A stretch of 64,000 nt of DNA from Anaerosolibacter sp. Lineage in GTDB: Bacteria; Bacillota; Clostridia; Peptostreptococcales; Thermotaleaceae. Under the pieces are notes generated by a model, which saw only the letters and a program-made list of their open reading frames with translations, was not told the DNA's origin and did not search any database. The stretch is from contig NZ_JARBTM010000009.1 in NCBI RefSeq assembly GCF_029240175.1, positions 41,556-105,555 on the forward strand, in the 5' to 3' direction. The position numbers and the translations under genes were made by a program. This document shows, piece after piece, positions 1 to 7,088 of the stretch. Position 1 is the stretch's first letter. Each line of letters begins with the position of its first letter.

Positions 1-34
1 ATGTAGTAGTTTTATTTAAAGGAGTGGTTGATAA

Positions 35-1348
35 ATGAATCCATATTATAATAATTGGCCATATTTACAAATTCCAATATATGGTCAGCCTAATGTCTAT
101 CCTATGAATCCAGGATATGTTTGTCCGTTTTATAGTAATATGGCGACAAATTATCTAGAGAATCTATATGAAGAAGATAATGGTGAACTAGCCCACGACG
201 GCATGATGCGCCAAAGGCCGCAGGATATCAATAGAATCATGGCACTTATTAATCAAGAACTCAACAGCTACTATACTGAGCTTCAAAGGTATGGCGTTCA
301 GAGAGTTGTAACACGTAATATTTTTAGAAATATTGTAACCTATGTGCTAAGGAACGAAAATAGGTACACCGGAAACATTGAACAGAGAACAAATGCAATC
401 TTTAATGCGTATCAACGTGATAATGTAATAACTTTTTTAATTTTAAGAGGGTATGGCGTGTTGAACAACCGTATAAACCAAATTATAAGAGCTATTATCC
501 GCTTTAGCTTGGAAAATATAGAGGAGCGACCGACATCGGGCTGGAGTCAATGGGAAGATCTTGGTGGAGTATTAACATCAGGGCCTGCAGTTGCATCCTG
601 GCAGCCTAACCGATTGGATGCATTTGGAAGAGGCCAAAATAATGCTTTATGGCATAAGTGGTGGAACGGTTCAAGTTGGAGCGAATGGGAAGATTTAGGT
701 GGAGTACTAACTTCATCTCCTGCAGCAGTGTCCTGGGGGTCAAATCGAATTGATGTGTTTGGAAGAGGTCAAAACAATGCTTTGTGGCATAAGTGGTGGA
801 ATGGTTCAAGCTGGAGCGAATGGGAAGATTTAGGTGGAGTACTAACTTCATCTCCTGCTGTAGCATCCTGGCAAGCAAATCGCTTGGATGTATTTGGAAG
901 AGGTCGAAATAATGCTTTATGGCATAAGTGGTGGAACGGTTCAAACTGGAGTCAATGGGAAGACTTAGGTGGAGTACTGACTTCGGCTCCTGCAGCAGTA
1001 TCATGGGGACCAAATAGAATTGACGTATTTGGACGAGGACAAAACAATAGTCTATGGCATAAATGGTGGAATGGTTCAAGCTGGAGTCAGTGGGAAGACT
1101 TAGGTGGGGGAGTGATAAGCTCAGGACCGGCGGTTGCATCAACGGCACCTAATCGACTGGAAGTTTTTGCCCGTGGACAAAACAATCAGTTGATCTTTAG
1201 AACTTGGAACGGAACCAGGTGGAGTGGCTGGCAGTCCCTTCGAGGGGAATTAACCTCAGAGCCTGCAGCCGTATCTTGGGGAGGTAATAGACTAGATGTC
1301 TTTGCAAGAGGTCAGAATAATCATCTTTGGCATATCTGGAGACCATAA
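35..1348 (+). CDS. Six-repeat PLL-lectin-like (DUF346) protein, possibly a spore-surface protein
   Basis: A 437-residue protein. Residues 1-45 are rich in Tyr, Pro and Asn, as in many spore-coat or exosporium proteins, and there is no signal peptide. Residues 50-165 form a charged, probably helical region. From about residue 169 to the end come six tandem repeats of about 45 residues, each starting WSxWEDLGG and ending RGQNNxLWHxWxNG. This is the pattern of DUF346 / PLL-type lectin blades, which fold as a beta-propeller and bind sugars. In the DNA the period is 135 bp (138 bp for the last step). Repeats 1, 3 and 5 carry PAVAS and repeats 2, 4 and 6 carry PAAVS, so two-repeat units were probably duplicated. 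The start follows AAAGGAGTGG. The repeats and family are seen directly; the spore location and sugar binding are inference. Confidence 0.75.
   Translation: MNPYYNNWPYLQIPIYGQPNVYPMNPGYVCPFYSNMATNYLENLYEEDNGELAHDGMMRQRPQDINRIMALINQELNSYYTELQRYGVQRVVTRNIFRNIVTYVLRNENRYTGNIEQRTNAIFNAYQRDNVITFLILRGYGVLNNRINQIIRAIIRFSLENIEERPTSGWSQWEDLGGVLTSGPAVASWQPNRLDAFGRGQNNALWHKWWNGSSWSEWEDLGGVLTSSPAAVSWGSNRIDVFGRGQNNALWHKWWNGSSWSEWEDLGGVLTSSPAVASWQANRLDVFGRGRNNALWHKWWNGSNWSQWEDLGGVLTSAPAAVSWGPNRIDVFGRGQNNSLWHKWWNGSSWSQWEDLGGGVISSGPAVASTAPNRLEVFARGQNNQLIFRTWNGTRWSGWQSLRGELTSEPAAVSWGGNRLDVFARGQNNHLWHIWRP
542..1345 (+). repeat. Six tandem coding repeats with a 135-bp period
   Basis: The sequence TGGAGYSAATGG recurs at about 542, 677, 812, 947, 1082 and 1220. 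The first five units are nearly identical in the DNA over long stretches and the sixth is the most diverged. Such similarity would allow changes in copy number by recombination. Confidence 0.9.
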
Positions 1349-1485
1349 CTAAAAAAGCTATTGCGAAAAGGGGAAATTTATAAATTGGCGCATTAATATA
1401 AAGTTCTCAAGGTACAATAAATTTTATGAGAAGTTGTGTATTCACCTACTGCGCACGCCTCCACCAATTTAATTCTAGATAGTTT

Positions 1486-1511
1486 AAAAGCCGCATTTTC
1501 GCGGCTTTTTG
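1486..1511. terminator. Bidirectional rho-independent terminator
   Basis: The hairpin AAAAGCCGC / GCGGCTTTT has a six-base loop and T runs on both strands. It lies between the lectin-like gene and the convergent helicase gene. The rest of 1349-1587 shows no gene. Confidence 0.85.
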
Positions 1512-1587
1512 TGTTCGTTGCTTTTGTTAGGTGACGGAAAGGCTCAATTGAGACGAAAGCGAAATCCTGCTCGTAATATGCTAGAGA

Positions 1588-3078
1588 TTACTTGCCAAAT
1601 ATACGCTGAAGAATACGCTGAAAAAATGATTTTTTGGTTGGAGAATCTTGAGTGCTCCCGATCATGGTGTTTTGTTGGGAATGGGTTGCATTGACTTCTT
1701 TGGATTTAGTAGTCTGTGAATCGGTCACTGATTTCGTTGAATTTTGCTGTTTTTTTGGCACCCCTTCACGGGTTGCATGATGATTATCTACCCTGGTCTC
1801 TTGATCATTATATTTTTTATGATGCTGAGATCGTCTTGGCTGAGAATGCTTATCTTGAGTAACCTTTGGGTTTGGTTTCGAATCTGTCCGATGGGGCATG
1901 CTCTTCACAGAATTGGCTGCTAACCATTTTTCGGCTTCGGCTTTGCGTGCCTTATAGACGTCTTCAGGAGGCAGTTCAGCTTCAGTGATCATAGCACTGA
2001 TATGTTCTTCTATTTCATAGAGGGACATGATGTCTTCACCTGTAACCAAAGTGATTGCAGAGCCTTTTTTTCCGGCTCTGCCGGTACGACCGATCCTATG
2101 GACATAGTTGTCCTTTTCATTGGGAACATCATAGTTGATTACCAAGGACAAATCATCGATGTGAATGCCCCGGGCGGCAACATCAGTAGCCACCAATAAA
2201 TGAAATTCTCCCTGTTTTAATTGCTGTATGGTTTTTGACCGTCGGCTCTGGGGGATATCTCCATGCAGTGCCTGACAAGCATAGCCTTTGCGTGATAAGT
2301 AGGTCTGAACTTTATCGACAGCCATTCGTGTATTGCAGAAAATCACACAGCTATCAGGCTGTTCAATCAGAAGCAGGCGATTCAACCAAGTATTCTTTTC
2401 ATTTCCATTTACACGATAATATACTTGATGAATGCTATCCACTGTTTTTGTAGGAGATTCAATTTCTATGTTTACCGGTTGCTTCATATACTCATTGCAT
2501 ATTTTATGTATCTCTGGGGGCATAGTAGCAGAAAAAAGGAGAGTAACCCTGTTTTTAGGGAGAGCTTTTATAATTCTCACTACTTGTTCTAAAAAGCCCA
2601 TATCCAACATCCTGTCTGCTTCATCTAATACCAAAAACCGTATGTGTTTGGTAACTAGATTTCCTTGACAAATGTGGTCGTATACTCTGCCAGGTGTTCC
2701 GGTAACAATAGAAGGCCCTTTATTTAGGGACTGTATTTCAGCATTTATACTATGTTGTCCGTACACAGAGGTTATCTTGTGATGAAGATACTTCGACATC
2801 TGTTTGAGATCATTGCCTACTTGGACTGCCAGTTCACGTGTCGGTGTGAGAATGAGTCCTTGGGGTCCTGGTCCTGCAGGATCAGTCATTTGGAGCATGC
2901 TAATACCGAAAACAGCAGTTTTACCACTACCAGTCTTAGACTTAACGATCAGATCTTTCTGATTCAGAATATGAGGGATAGCCTTTCTCTGTACCTCTGT
3001 AGGGCTCTCAAAATCCATCTCTTCGAGGGCTCTTAAAATAGGGGTTATGATACCTAGGTCATTAAAATTATTTTTCAT
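1588..3078 (-). CDS. DEAD-box ATP-dependent RNA helicase
   Basis: A 496-residue helicase of superfamily 2 that probably unwinds RNA duplexes in ribosome assembly or mRNA turnover. In order one sees a Q motif (PTEVQ), motif I (TGSGKT, about residue 50), PTREL, TPGR, motif II (LDEADRMLD, about 150), SAT, RGIHID and motif VI (HRIGRTGRAG). After about residue 380 there is a low-complexity, Lys/Gln/Ser/His-rich tail, probably for RNA binding, that ends in a short basic helix-like stretch. The start follows AAAGGAAG. It transcribes away from the cold-shock gene. The DEAD-box family is certain; which helicase it corresponds to in Bacillus is not. Confidence 0.93.
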   Translation of the reverse strand: MKNNFNDLGIITPILRALEEMDFESPTEVQRKAIPHILNQKDLIVKSKTGSGKTAVFGISMLQMTDPAGPGPQGLILTPTRELAVQVGNDLKQMSKYLHHKITSVYGQHSINAEIQSLNKGPSIVTGTPGRVYDHICQGNLVTKHIRFLVLDEADRMLDMGFLEQVVRIIKALPKNRVTLLFSATMPPEIHKICNEYMKQPVNIEIESPTKTVDSIHQVYYRVNGNEKNTWLNRLLLIEQPDSCVIFCNTRMAVDKVQTYLSRKGYACQALHGDIPQSRRSKTIQQLKQGEFHLLVATDVAARGIHIDDLSLVINYDVPNEKDNYVHRIGRTGRAGKKGSAITLVTGEDIMSLYEIEEHISAMITEAELPPEDVYKARKAEAEKWLAANSVKSMPHRTDSKPNPKVTQDKHSQPRRSQHHKKYNDQETRVDNHHATREGVPKKQQNSTKSVTDSQTTKSKEVNATHSQQNTMIGSTQDSPTKKSFFQRILQRIFGK

Positions 3079-3243
3079 TGAGATCTTCCTTTGTATTGTA
3101 TGATGCTTTGATTATACCATTTTTTTGTGCTTTATTCTAGGGCGAGAGAAAAGGTGTAACGTAGGGAGAACTCGGGAATGTTATATATCTCTTTTAAAAG
3201 AAACAGAGAATAGCCTTATACAATAATAAATTTTAAAAATAGT

Positions 3244-3272
3244 TTGCTATATGTAAGAAACTATGTTATTCT
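3244..3272 (+). promoter_or_regulatory. Likely promoter of the cold-shock gene
   Basis: TTGCTA and TATTCT are separated by 17 bp. The predicted mRNA would have a leader of about 135 nt before the csp start, which is typical for cold-shock genes whose leaders fold differently at low temperature. The rest of 3079-3414 holds only the divergent helicase's upstream region. Confidence 0.5.
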
Positions 3273-3414
3273 TAATAAGAACTTAAATGAATAGTAATGA
3301 ATGAGAAGCCAATATATATTTCAATTAGTACTTAGTATAAGTATGCCATATCGAGATTTTATTAGTGGATTATTACAATGAATTTAAGAATAAAATTTTG
3401 GAGGTATACATTAT

Positions 3415-3612
3415 ATGAATGGTACAGTAAAATGGTTTAATGCAGACAAAGGATTTGGATTTATTACAGGAGAAGATGGAAAAGATGTATTTGCACATTT
3501 TTCTCAAATAAATTCAGGCGGTTTCAAAACTCTTGAAGAAGGTCAAAAAGTGTCTTATGACGTTGTTCAAGGACCTAAAGGACCTCAAGCAGAAAATATT
3601 ACTGTTCTTTAA
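3415..3612 (+). CDS. csp: Cold-shock protein, CspA/CspB family
   Basis: A 65-residue single cold-shock domain. It has the start motif GTVKWFN, RNP1 (KGFGFI) and RNP2 (VFAHF), which bind single-stranded RNA and DNA and act as an RNA chaperone. The length is the family norm. The start follows TTGGAGG. It has its own promoter and terminator, so it is monocistronic, and it lies between DEAD-box helicase genes that would act in the same cold-stress RNA metabolism. Confidence 0.97.
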   Translation: MNGTVKWFNADKGFGFITGEDGKDVFAHFSQINSGGFKTLEEGQKVSYDVVQGPKGPQAENITVL

Positions 3613-3625
3613 TTAGTAAACATTT

Positions 3626-3661
3626 ACCCCTTGAATAGGTAGCCTATTTAAGGGGTTTTTA
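3626..3661 (+). terminator. Terminator of csp
   Basis: The stem ACCCCTTgAATAG / CTATTtAAGGGGT has a short loop and is followed by TTTTT. Confidence 0.85.
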
Positions 3662-3778
3662 GTTGCTTATCATTAAGTTTTGACGCATATAAAAACACGT
3701 AGAAAAAATAGATAGGATCGTCAGTTTATCCCTAGGAAATAGGGAATAAAATCTGGCAGTCTTTTATAAAGGAGAAAA

Positions 3779-5056
3779 ATGATTTTTAAAAATCTAAATA
3801 TTATTGAACCTATTTTGAAAGCTTTAGAAATTCAGGGTTATGTTAGACCTACGCTTATACAGGAAAGGGCTATTCCAGTTATACTTCAAGGAAATGACTT
3901 AGAGGGATGTGCTCAGACGGGTACTGGTAAGACAGCCGCTTTTTCTATACCAATATTGCAGCTTCTTTATAATCAAAGTATAGACGAAAAGGCCTCGAGA
4001 AGGATTAAAGCATTAATTTTAGCGCCAACGAGAGAGTTAGCTATCCAAATTGGAGAAAGTTTTAATGTATATGGAAGATATACGGGATTAAAAAGTACTG
4101 TTATTTTTGGGGGTGTTTCACAAAAATCTCAGACAGATGCATTAAAAGCAGGCGTAGATATTTTAATTGCAACACCTGGTAGACTTCTAGATTTAATGCA
4201 GCAGAAATTTATAAGTCTACAGCATATAAAGTATTTTGTTCTTGATGAGGCAGACAGAATGCTGGATATGGGTCTTGGACAGGATGTAAAAAGAATTATA
4301 TCAAAGCTTCCTAAAACTAGACAGACGATGTTATTCTCTGCTACGATGCCCCAGAATGTTTCCCAATTAATTGATTCTGTTCTCATAAACCCTGTAAAAG
4401 TAGAAGTGACCCCCGTTTCATCGACTGTTGATACGATTAAGCAGGCAGTCTATTTAGTTGAAAAAACAAACAAGAAATCTTTGCTTATTCACTTATTAAA
4501 GGATCAATCTATTGAATCCGTTCTTGTGTTTTCTCGGACAAAGCATGGTGCAAATAAGATAACCGGAGTTCTGATTAGAGCGGGAATAGAGGCCCAAGCC
4601 ATTCATGGGAATAAGTCGCAAAATGCAAGACAACTTGCTCTTAAAAACTTTAAAGAAAAGAAAATAAGAGTTTTGGTAGCAACGGATATAGCTGCAAGGG
4701 GTATTGATGTAGAGGAATTGTCTCATGTAATAAACTTTGATTTGCCGGATGTGCCTGAAACTTATGTTCATAGAATAGGACGTACTGGAAGGGCTGGAGC
4801 AGCGGGTGTGGCACTTTCTTTTTGCGATGAGGAAGAAGGCGAATCCCTCAGGGATATTCAAAACACTATATCGAAAGAGATACCCATAATCGGGGATCAT
4901 CCCTATCCTATAAGTAATTCAAGTTCCATAAAAAACAGTTCCTGTATAGCTAAAGGTAAGGATGTTAGAAAAAATACACCTGGGAAGAAAACTCACCAAA
5001 GTGGTACTGCTAGGAAAAATAAAAAGAAGCTCTATACGAATATGAGCTCAATGTAA
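3779..5056 (+). CDS. DEAD-box ATP-dependent RNA helicase, RhlE-like
   Basis: A 425-residue helicase. It shows PTLIQ, motif I TGTGKT (about residue 47), PTREL, TPGR, LDEADRMLDMG (about 158), SAT, ARGIDV and HRIGRTGRAG. A Lys-rich tail of about 50 residues follows the core. The layout and short tail resemble RhlE-type helicases. The start follows AAAGGAG. It lies just downstream of the csp terminator, in the same direction, with about 120 bp in between that contains a small hairpin (CCCTA/TAGGG). It is probably cold- or stress-linked; that is inferred from the neighbours only. Confidence 0.93.
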   Translation: MIFKNLNIIEPILKALEIQGYVRPTLIQERAIPVILQGNDLEGCAQTGTGKTAAFSIPILQLLYNQSIDEKASRRIKALILAPTRELAIQIGESFNVYGRYTGLKSTVIFGGVSQKSQTDALKAGVDILIATPGRLLDLMQQKFISLQHIKYFVLDEADRMLDMGLGQDVKRIISKLPKTRQTMLFSATMPQNVSQLIDSVLINPVKVEVTPVSSTVDTIKQAVYLVEKTNKKSLLIHLLKDQSIESVLVFSRTKHGANKITGVLIRAGIEAQAIHGNKSQNARQLALKNFKEKKIRVLVATDIAARGIDVEELSHVINFDLPDVPETYVHRIGRTGRAGAAGVALSFCDEEEGESLRDIQNTISKEIPIIGDHPYPISNSSSIKNSSCIAKGKDVRKNTPGKKTHQSGTARKNKKKLYTNMSSM

Positions 5057-5069
5057 TACAAACCATGGT

Positions 5070-5110
5070 AAAAGCCAAGTCAATTAGCATAACGACTTGG
5101 CTTTTGTTTT
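5070..5110. terminator. Terminator between convergent helicase genes
   Basis: The stem AAAAGCCAAGTC / GACTTGGCTTTT is followed by a T-rich tail (TTTTGTTTTCC). It can also act on the minus-strand gene that ends at 5131. Confidence 0.85.
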
Positions 5111-5130
5111 CCCCCTGTATCATAGGGCTG

Positions 5131-6432
5131 TTACTTATTTGATGAATTTATTTTCGGATTTCCGGATTTCTTAGTTGTCTTGTTTTTTTGTAAAGAGGAT
5201 CTATGATCATTTTGCTGTGCTGAAGTTTGTTTGCTTGAAGACTTACTTTTCTGGTTGTTTTGTATAGGGTTGCTCTTTTTTAAAGGGTTACCGGGTTTTG
5301 ATTGTTGTGCAGGTGGGGCTGGATCTTCCGATACACGGATTCGTTTGATTTTCATGTCGATAAATGCTTCGATGGCCTCAAGTCTCTTTGAATCTTTATC
5401 GGTCAGGAGCGTGTAGACAACACCACTATGGCCTGCACGGCCTGTTCTACCGATTCTATGTACGTAACTCTCCGGCTCATCGGGCAAATTATAGTTAAAA
5501 ACATGAGTAACCCCTTCCACATCAAGTCCTCGTGCGGCCACATCCGTTGCAACTAAGAATTTGATTTCATTGTTTCGGAAAGCCGTCATGACAAATTCAC
5601 GCTTTGCTTGTGTCAGGGCACCATGTAGTTCTTCTACATTAAAATCTGCAGCAAGCATTTCTTCATAAAGAGTATGAGCACCCACCCTGCTCCGACAGAA
5701 AATGATCGCCTTGTTGGGAAAGTTTTGTTTTAAAATCTTGACGAAATCATTAAACTTTCTTCTATTGGATGTTTCCACTACAAATTGTGAGATGCTTTCG
5801 AGGGTCACTTGTTTCTGTGGGGCTTTTACTTGCTTTGGGTTATTTAGATATTCTTTTGAAAACGTGTCCACCGTATGACTTATTGTGGCAGAAAAGCATA
5901 GGGTTTGCCTGTTCTTGGGCAGGTGGCTTAGGATATCATCTACTTCACGCTTAAATCCGATATGGAACATCTGATCGGCTTCGTCGACAACCAGTGTTTT
6001 TAATTGACTGAAGTTAATCGTGCCTCGTCTCAAGTGATCCAAGATTCGTCCAGGTGTTCCGATGACTAGTTGTACGTTGCCACTGAGTTTGTGAAGCTGG
6101 GCTGTGACGTCCTGACCGCCATAAGCAGCAAGGATTTTAAGCGGTCTTATTTCAACAAACTGTCTAGCAACATCGGTTATTTGGATGGCAAGTTCACGGG
6201 TTGGAGTGATGACAAGACCTTGAATATGATTGTTTTCAACATCGATATTTTGGATCATTGGAAGCAGAAAAGCAAGTGTTTTGCCTGTGCCAGTTTGCGC
6301 TTCAGCAATTAAATCCTTTCCAGCCAAGGCCAGTGGAATGCTTAATAACTGGATCGGTGTCGGAATAAATATATTTTGACTTTCGAGAGCGTATACTAGA
6401 TCACCCTGGATACCTAATTTATAAAATGACAT
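5131..6432 (-). CDS. DEAD-box ATP-dependent RNA helicase, CshA-like
   Basis: A 433-residue helicase with PTPIQ, AQTGTGKT (about residue 47), PTREL, GTPGR, VDEADQMFHIG, SAT, ARGLDV and HRIGRTGRAG. The tail (from about 375) is rich in Ser, Lys, Gln and Asn. It closely resembles the product at 54144-55508: the two share EAQ/QAQ-TGTGKTLAFLLP and ILAAYGGQDV, so they are paralogues. The start follows GAGGAAAA. It probably acts in mRNA decay or ribosome biogenesis like CshA; I cannot tell which paralogue is the orthologue. Confidence 0.92.
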   Translation of the reverse strand: MSFYKLGIQGDLVYALESQNIFIPTPIQLLSIPLALAGKDLIAEAQTGTGKTLAFLLPMIQNIDVENNHIQGLVITPTRELAIQITDVARQFVEIRPLKILAAYGGQDVTAQLHKLSGNVQLVIGTPGRILDHLRRGTINFSQLKTLVVDEADQMFHIGFKREVDDILSHLPKNRQTLCFSATISHTVDTFSKEYLNNPKQVKAPQKQVTLESISQFVVETSNRRKFNDFVKILKQNFPNKAIIFCRSRVGAHTLYEEMLAADFNVEELHGALTQAKREFVMTAFRNNEIKFLVATDVAARGLDVEGVTHVFNYNLPDEPESYVHRIGRTGRAGHSGVVYTLLTDKDSKRLEAIEAFIDMKIKRIRVSEDPAPPAQQSKPGNPLKKSNPIQNNQKSKSSSKQTSAQQNDHRSSLQKNKTTKKSGNPKINSSNK

Positions 6433-6553
6433 AATTTATTTTCCTCGCATTTAAATTTGATTTTGGATATAGTCATTTCATTATATCAGAAAAATATGAG
6501 AAGAGGAGGAATATTGAGATTGGCTGTATAGTACTAAACTATGAACTTTTACT

Positions 6554-6742
6554 TTATTCTTTTCTTACAATCTTGCTTATACCTTGGTCTTCTACCAGTT
6601 CACTTTTGCTGAAGCCTTTTCTGAAATATCTGATTTGCTTATATTTGATTCCGTTCATTTCAAAATCTAATACATCGATCCTGTCCCCTCTATAAATTAC
6701 CGGTTCTGTTTGCGTCTTAAGAAAGATATGTAACTCCATCAT
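6554..6742 (-). CDS. Small hypothetical protein
   Basis: A 62-residue reading frame whose amino-acid pattern looks like a real folded domain (alternating hydrophobic and charged residues, PVIYRGDRIDVLDFEMNG). I do not recognise it. There is no Shine-Dalgarno site directly before the start. A GGGAG lies about 30 bases upstream, separated from the start by a CAGCT/AGCTG hairpin. Two adjacent ATG codons begin the frame. No neighbour suggests a function. Confidence 0.45.
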   Translation of the reverse strand: MMELHIFLKTQTEPVIYRGDRIDVLDFEMNGIKYKQIRYFRKGFSKSELVEDQGISKIVRKE

Positions 6743-7088
6743 TAATATAATCAGCTATATAACAGCTGCTCCCTTCATTAGAGTAAGTATTTATATTTTA
6801 CTATAATTATGTACCGATCGATATGTTAAAATTCAGTTAAAGCAATATAAAATATAACTAAATATACAGGGGAAATTTTTAAAAAATTAAAAATTTTCAG
6901 TAAAAAATGAAGGAAATTGTCAATATGAAGGGAAATATTTATTAAAAGAAAAAGGGAATTTGATTAGTAAATATGATCATCATTTAAGCTTGATTTCCAT
7001 ATCAACGCTTAAGAAAAGCTCAACGTATTGAGAAAATATAAATGTATATAGTAGGAATCTAACATAAGGCGCAGGGGGTGCTTTTGGG
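6743..7088. other. Intergenic region with two hairpins
   Basis: This is AT-rich DNA upstream of the PAS-GGDEF-HD-GYP gene. It contains an imperfect inverted repeat TTAAGCTTGAT / ATCAAcGCTTAA at 6984-7012 and a smaller one, CTCAA/TTGAG, at 7019-7032. Both lie where the leader of the next gene should be. I see no riboswitch consensus and no gene. Confidence 0.4.

Noticed and set aside
606..1148. A 180-residue minus-strand frame with repeats opposite the lectin-like gene
   Set aside because: It is the mirror of the 135-bp coding repeats, with no ribosome site and no plausible protein pattern.
542..1345. Regular repeats that could be taken for a CRISPR array
   Set aside because: The period is 135 bp, the units are in frame and code for propeller blades, with no spacers of the usual kind.
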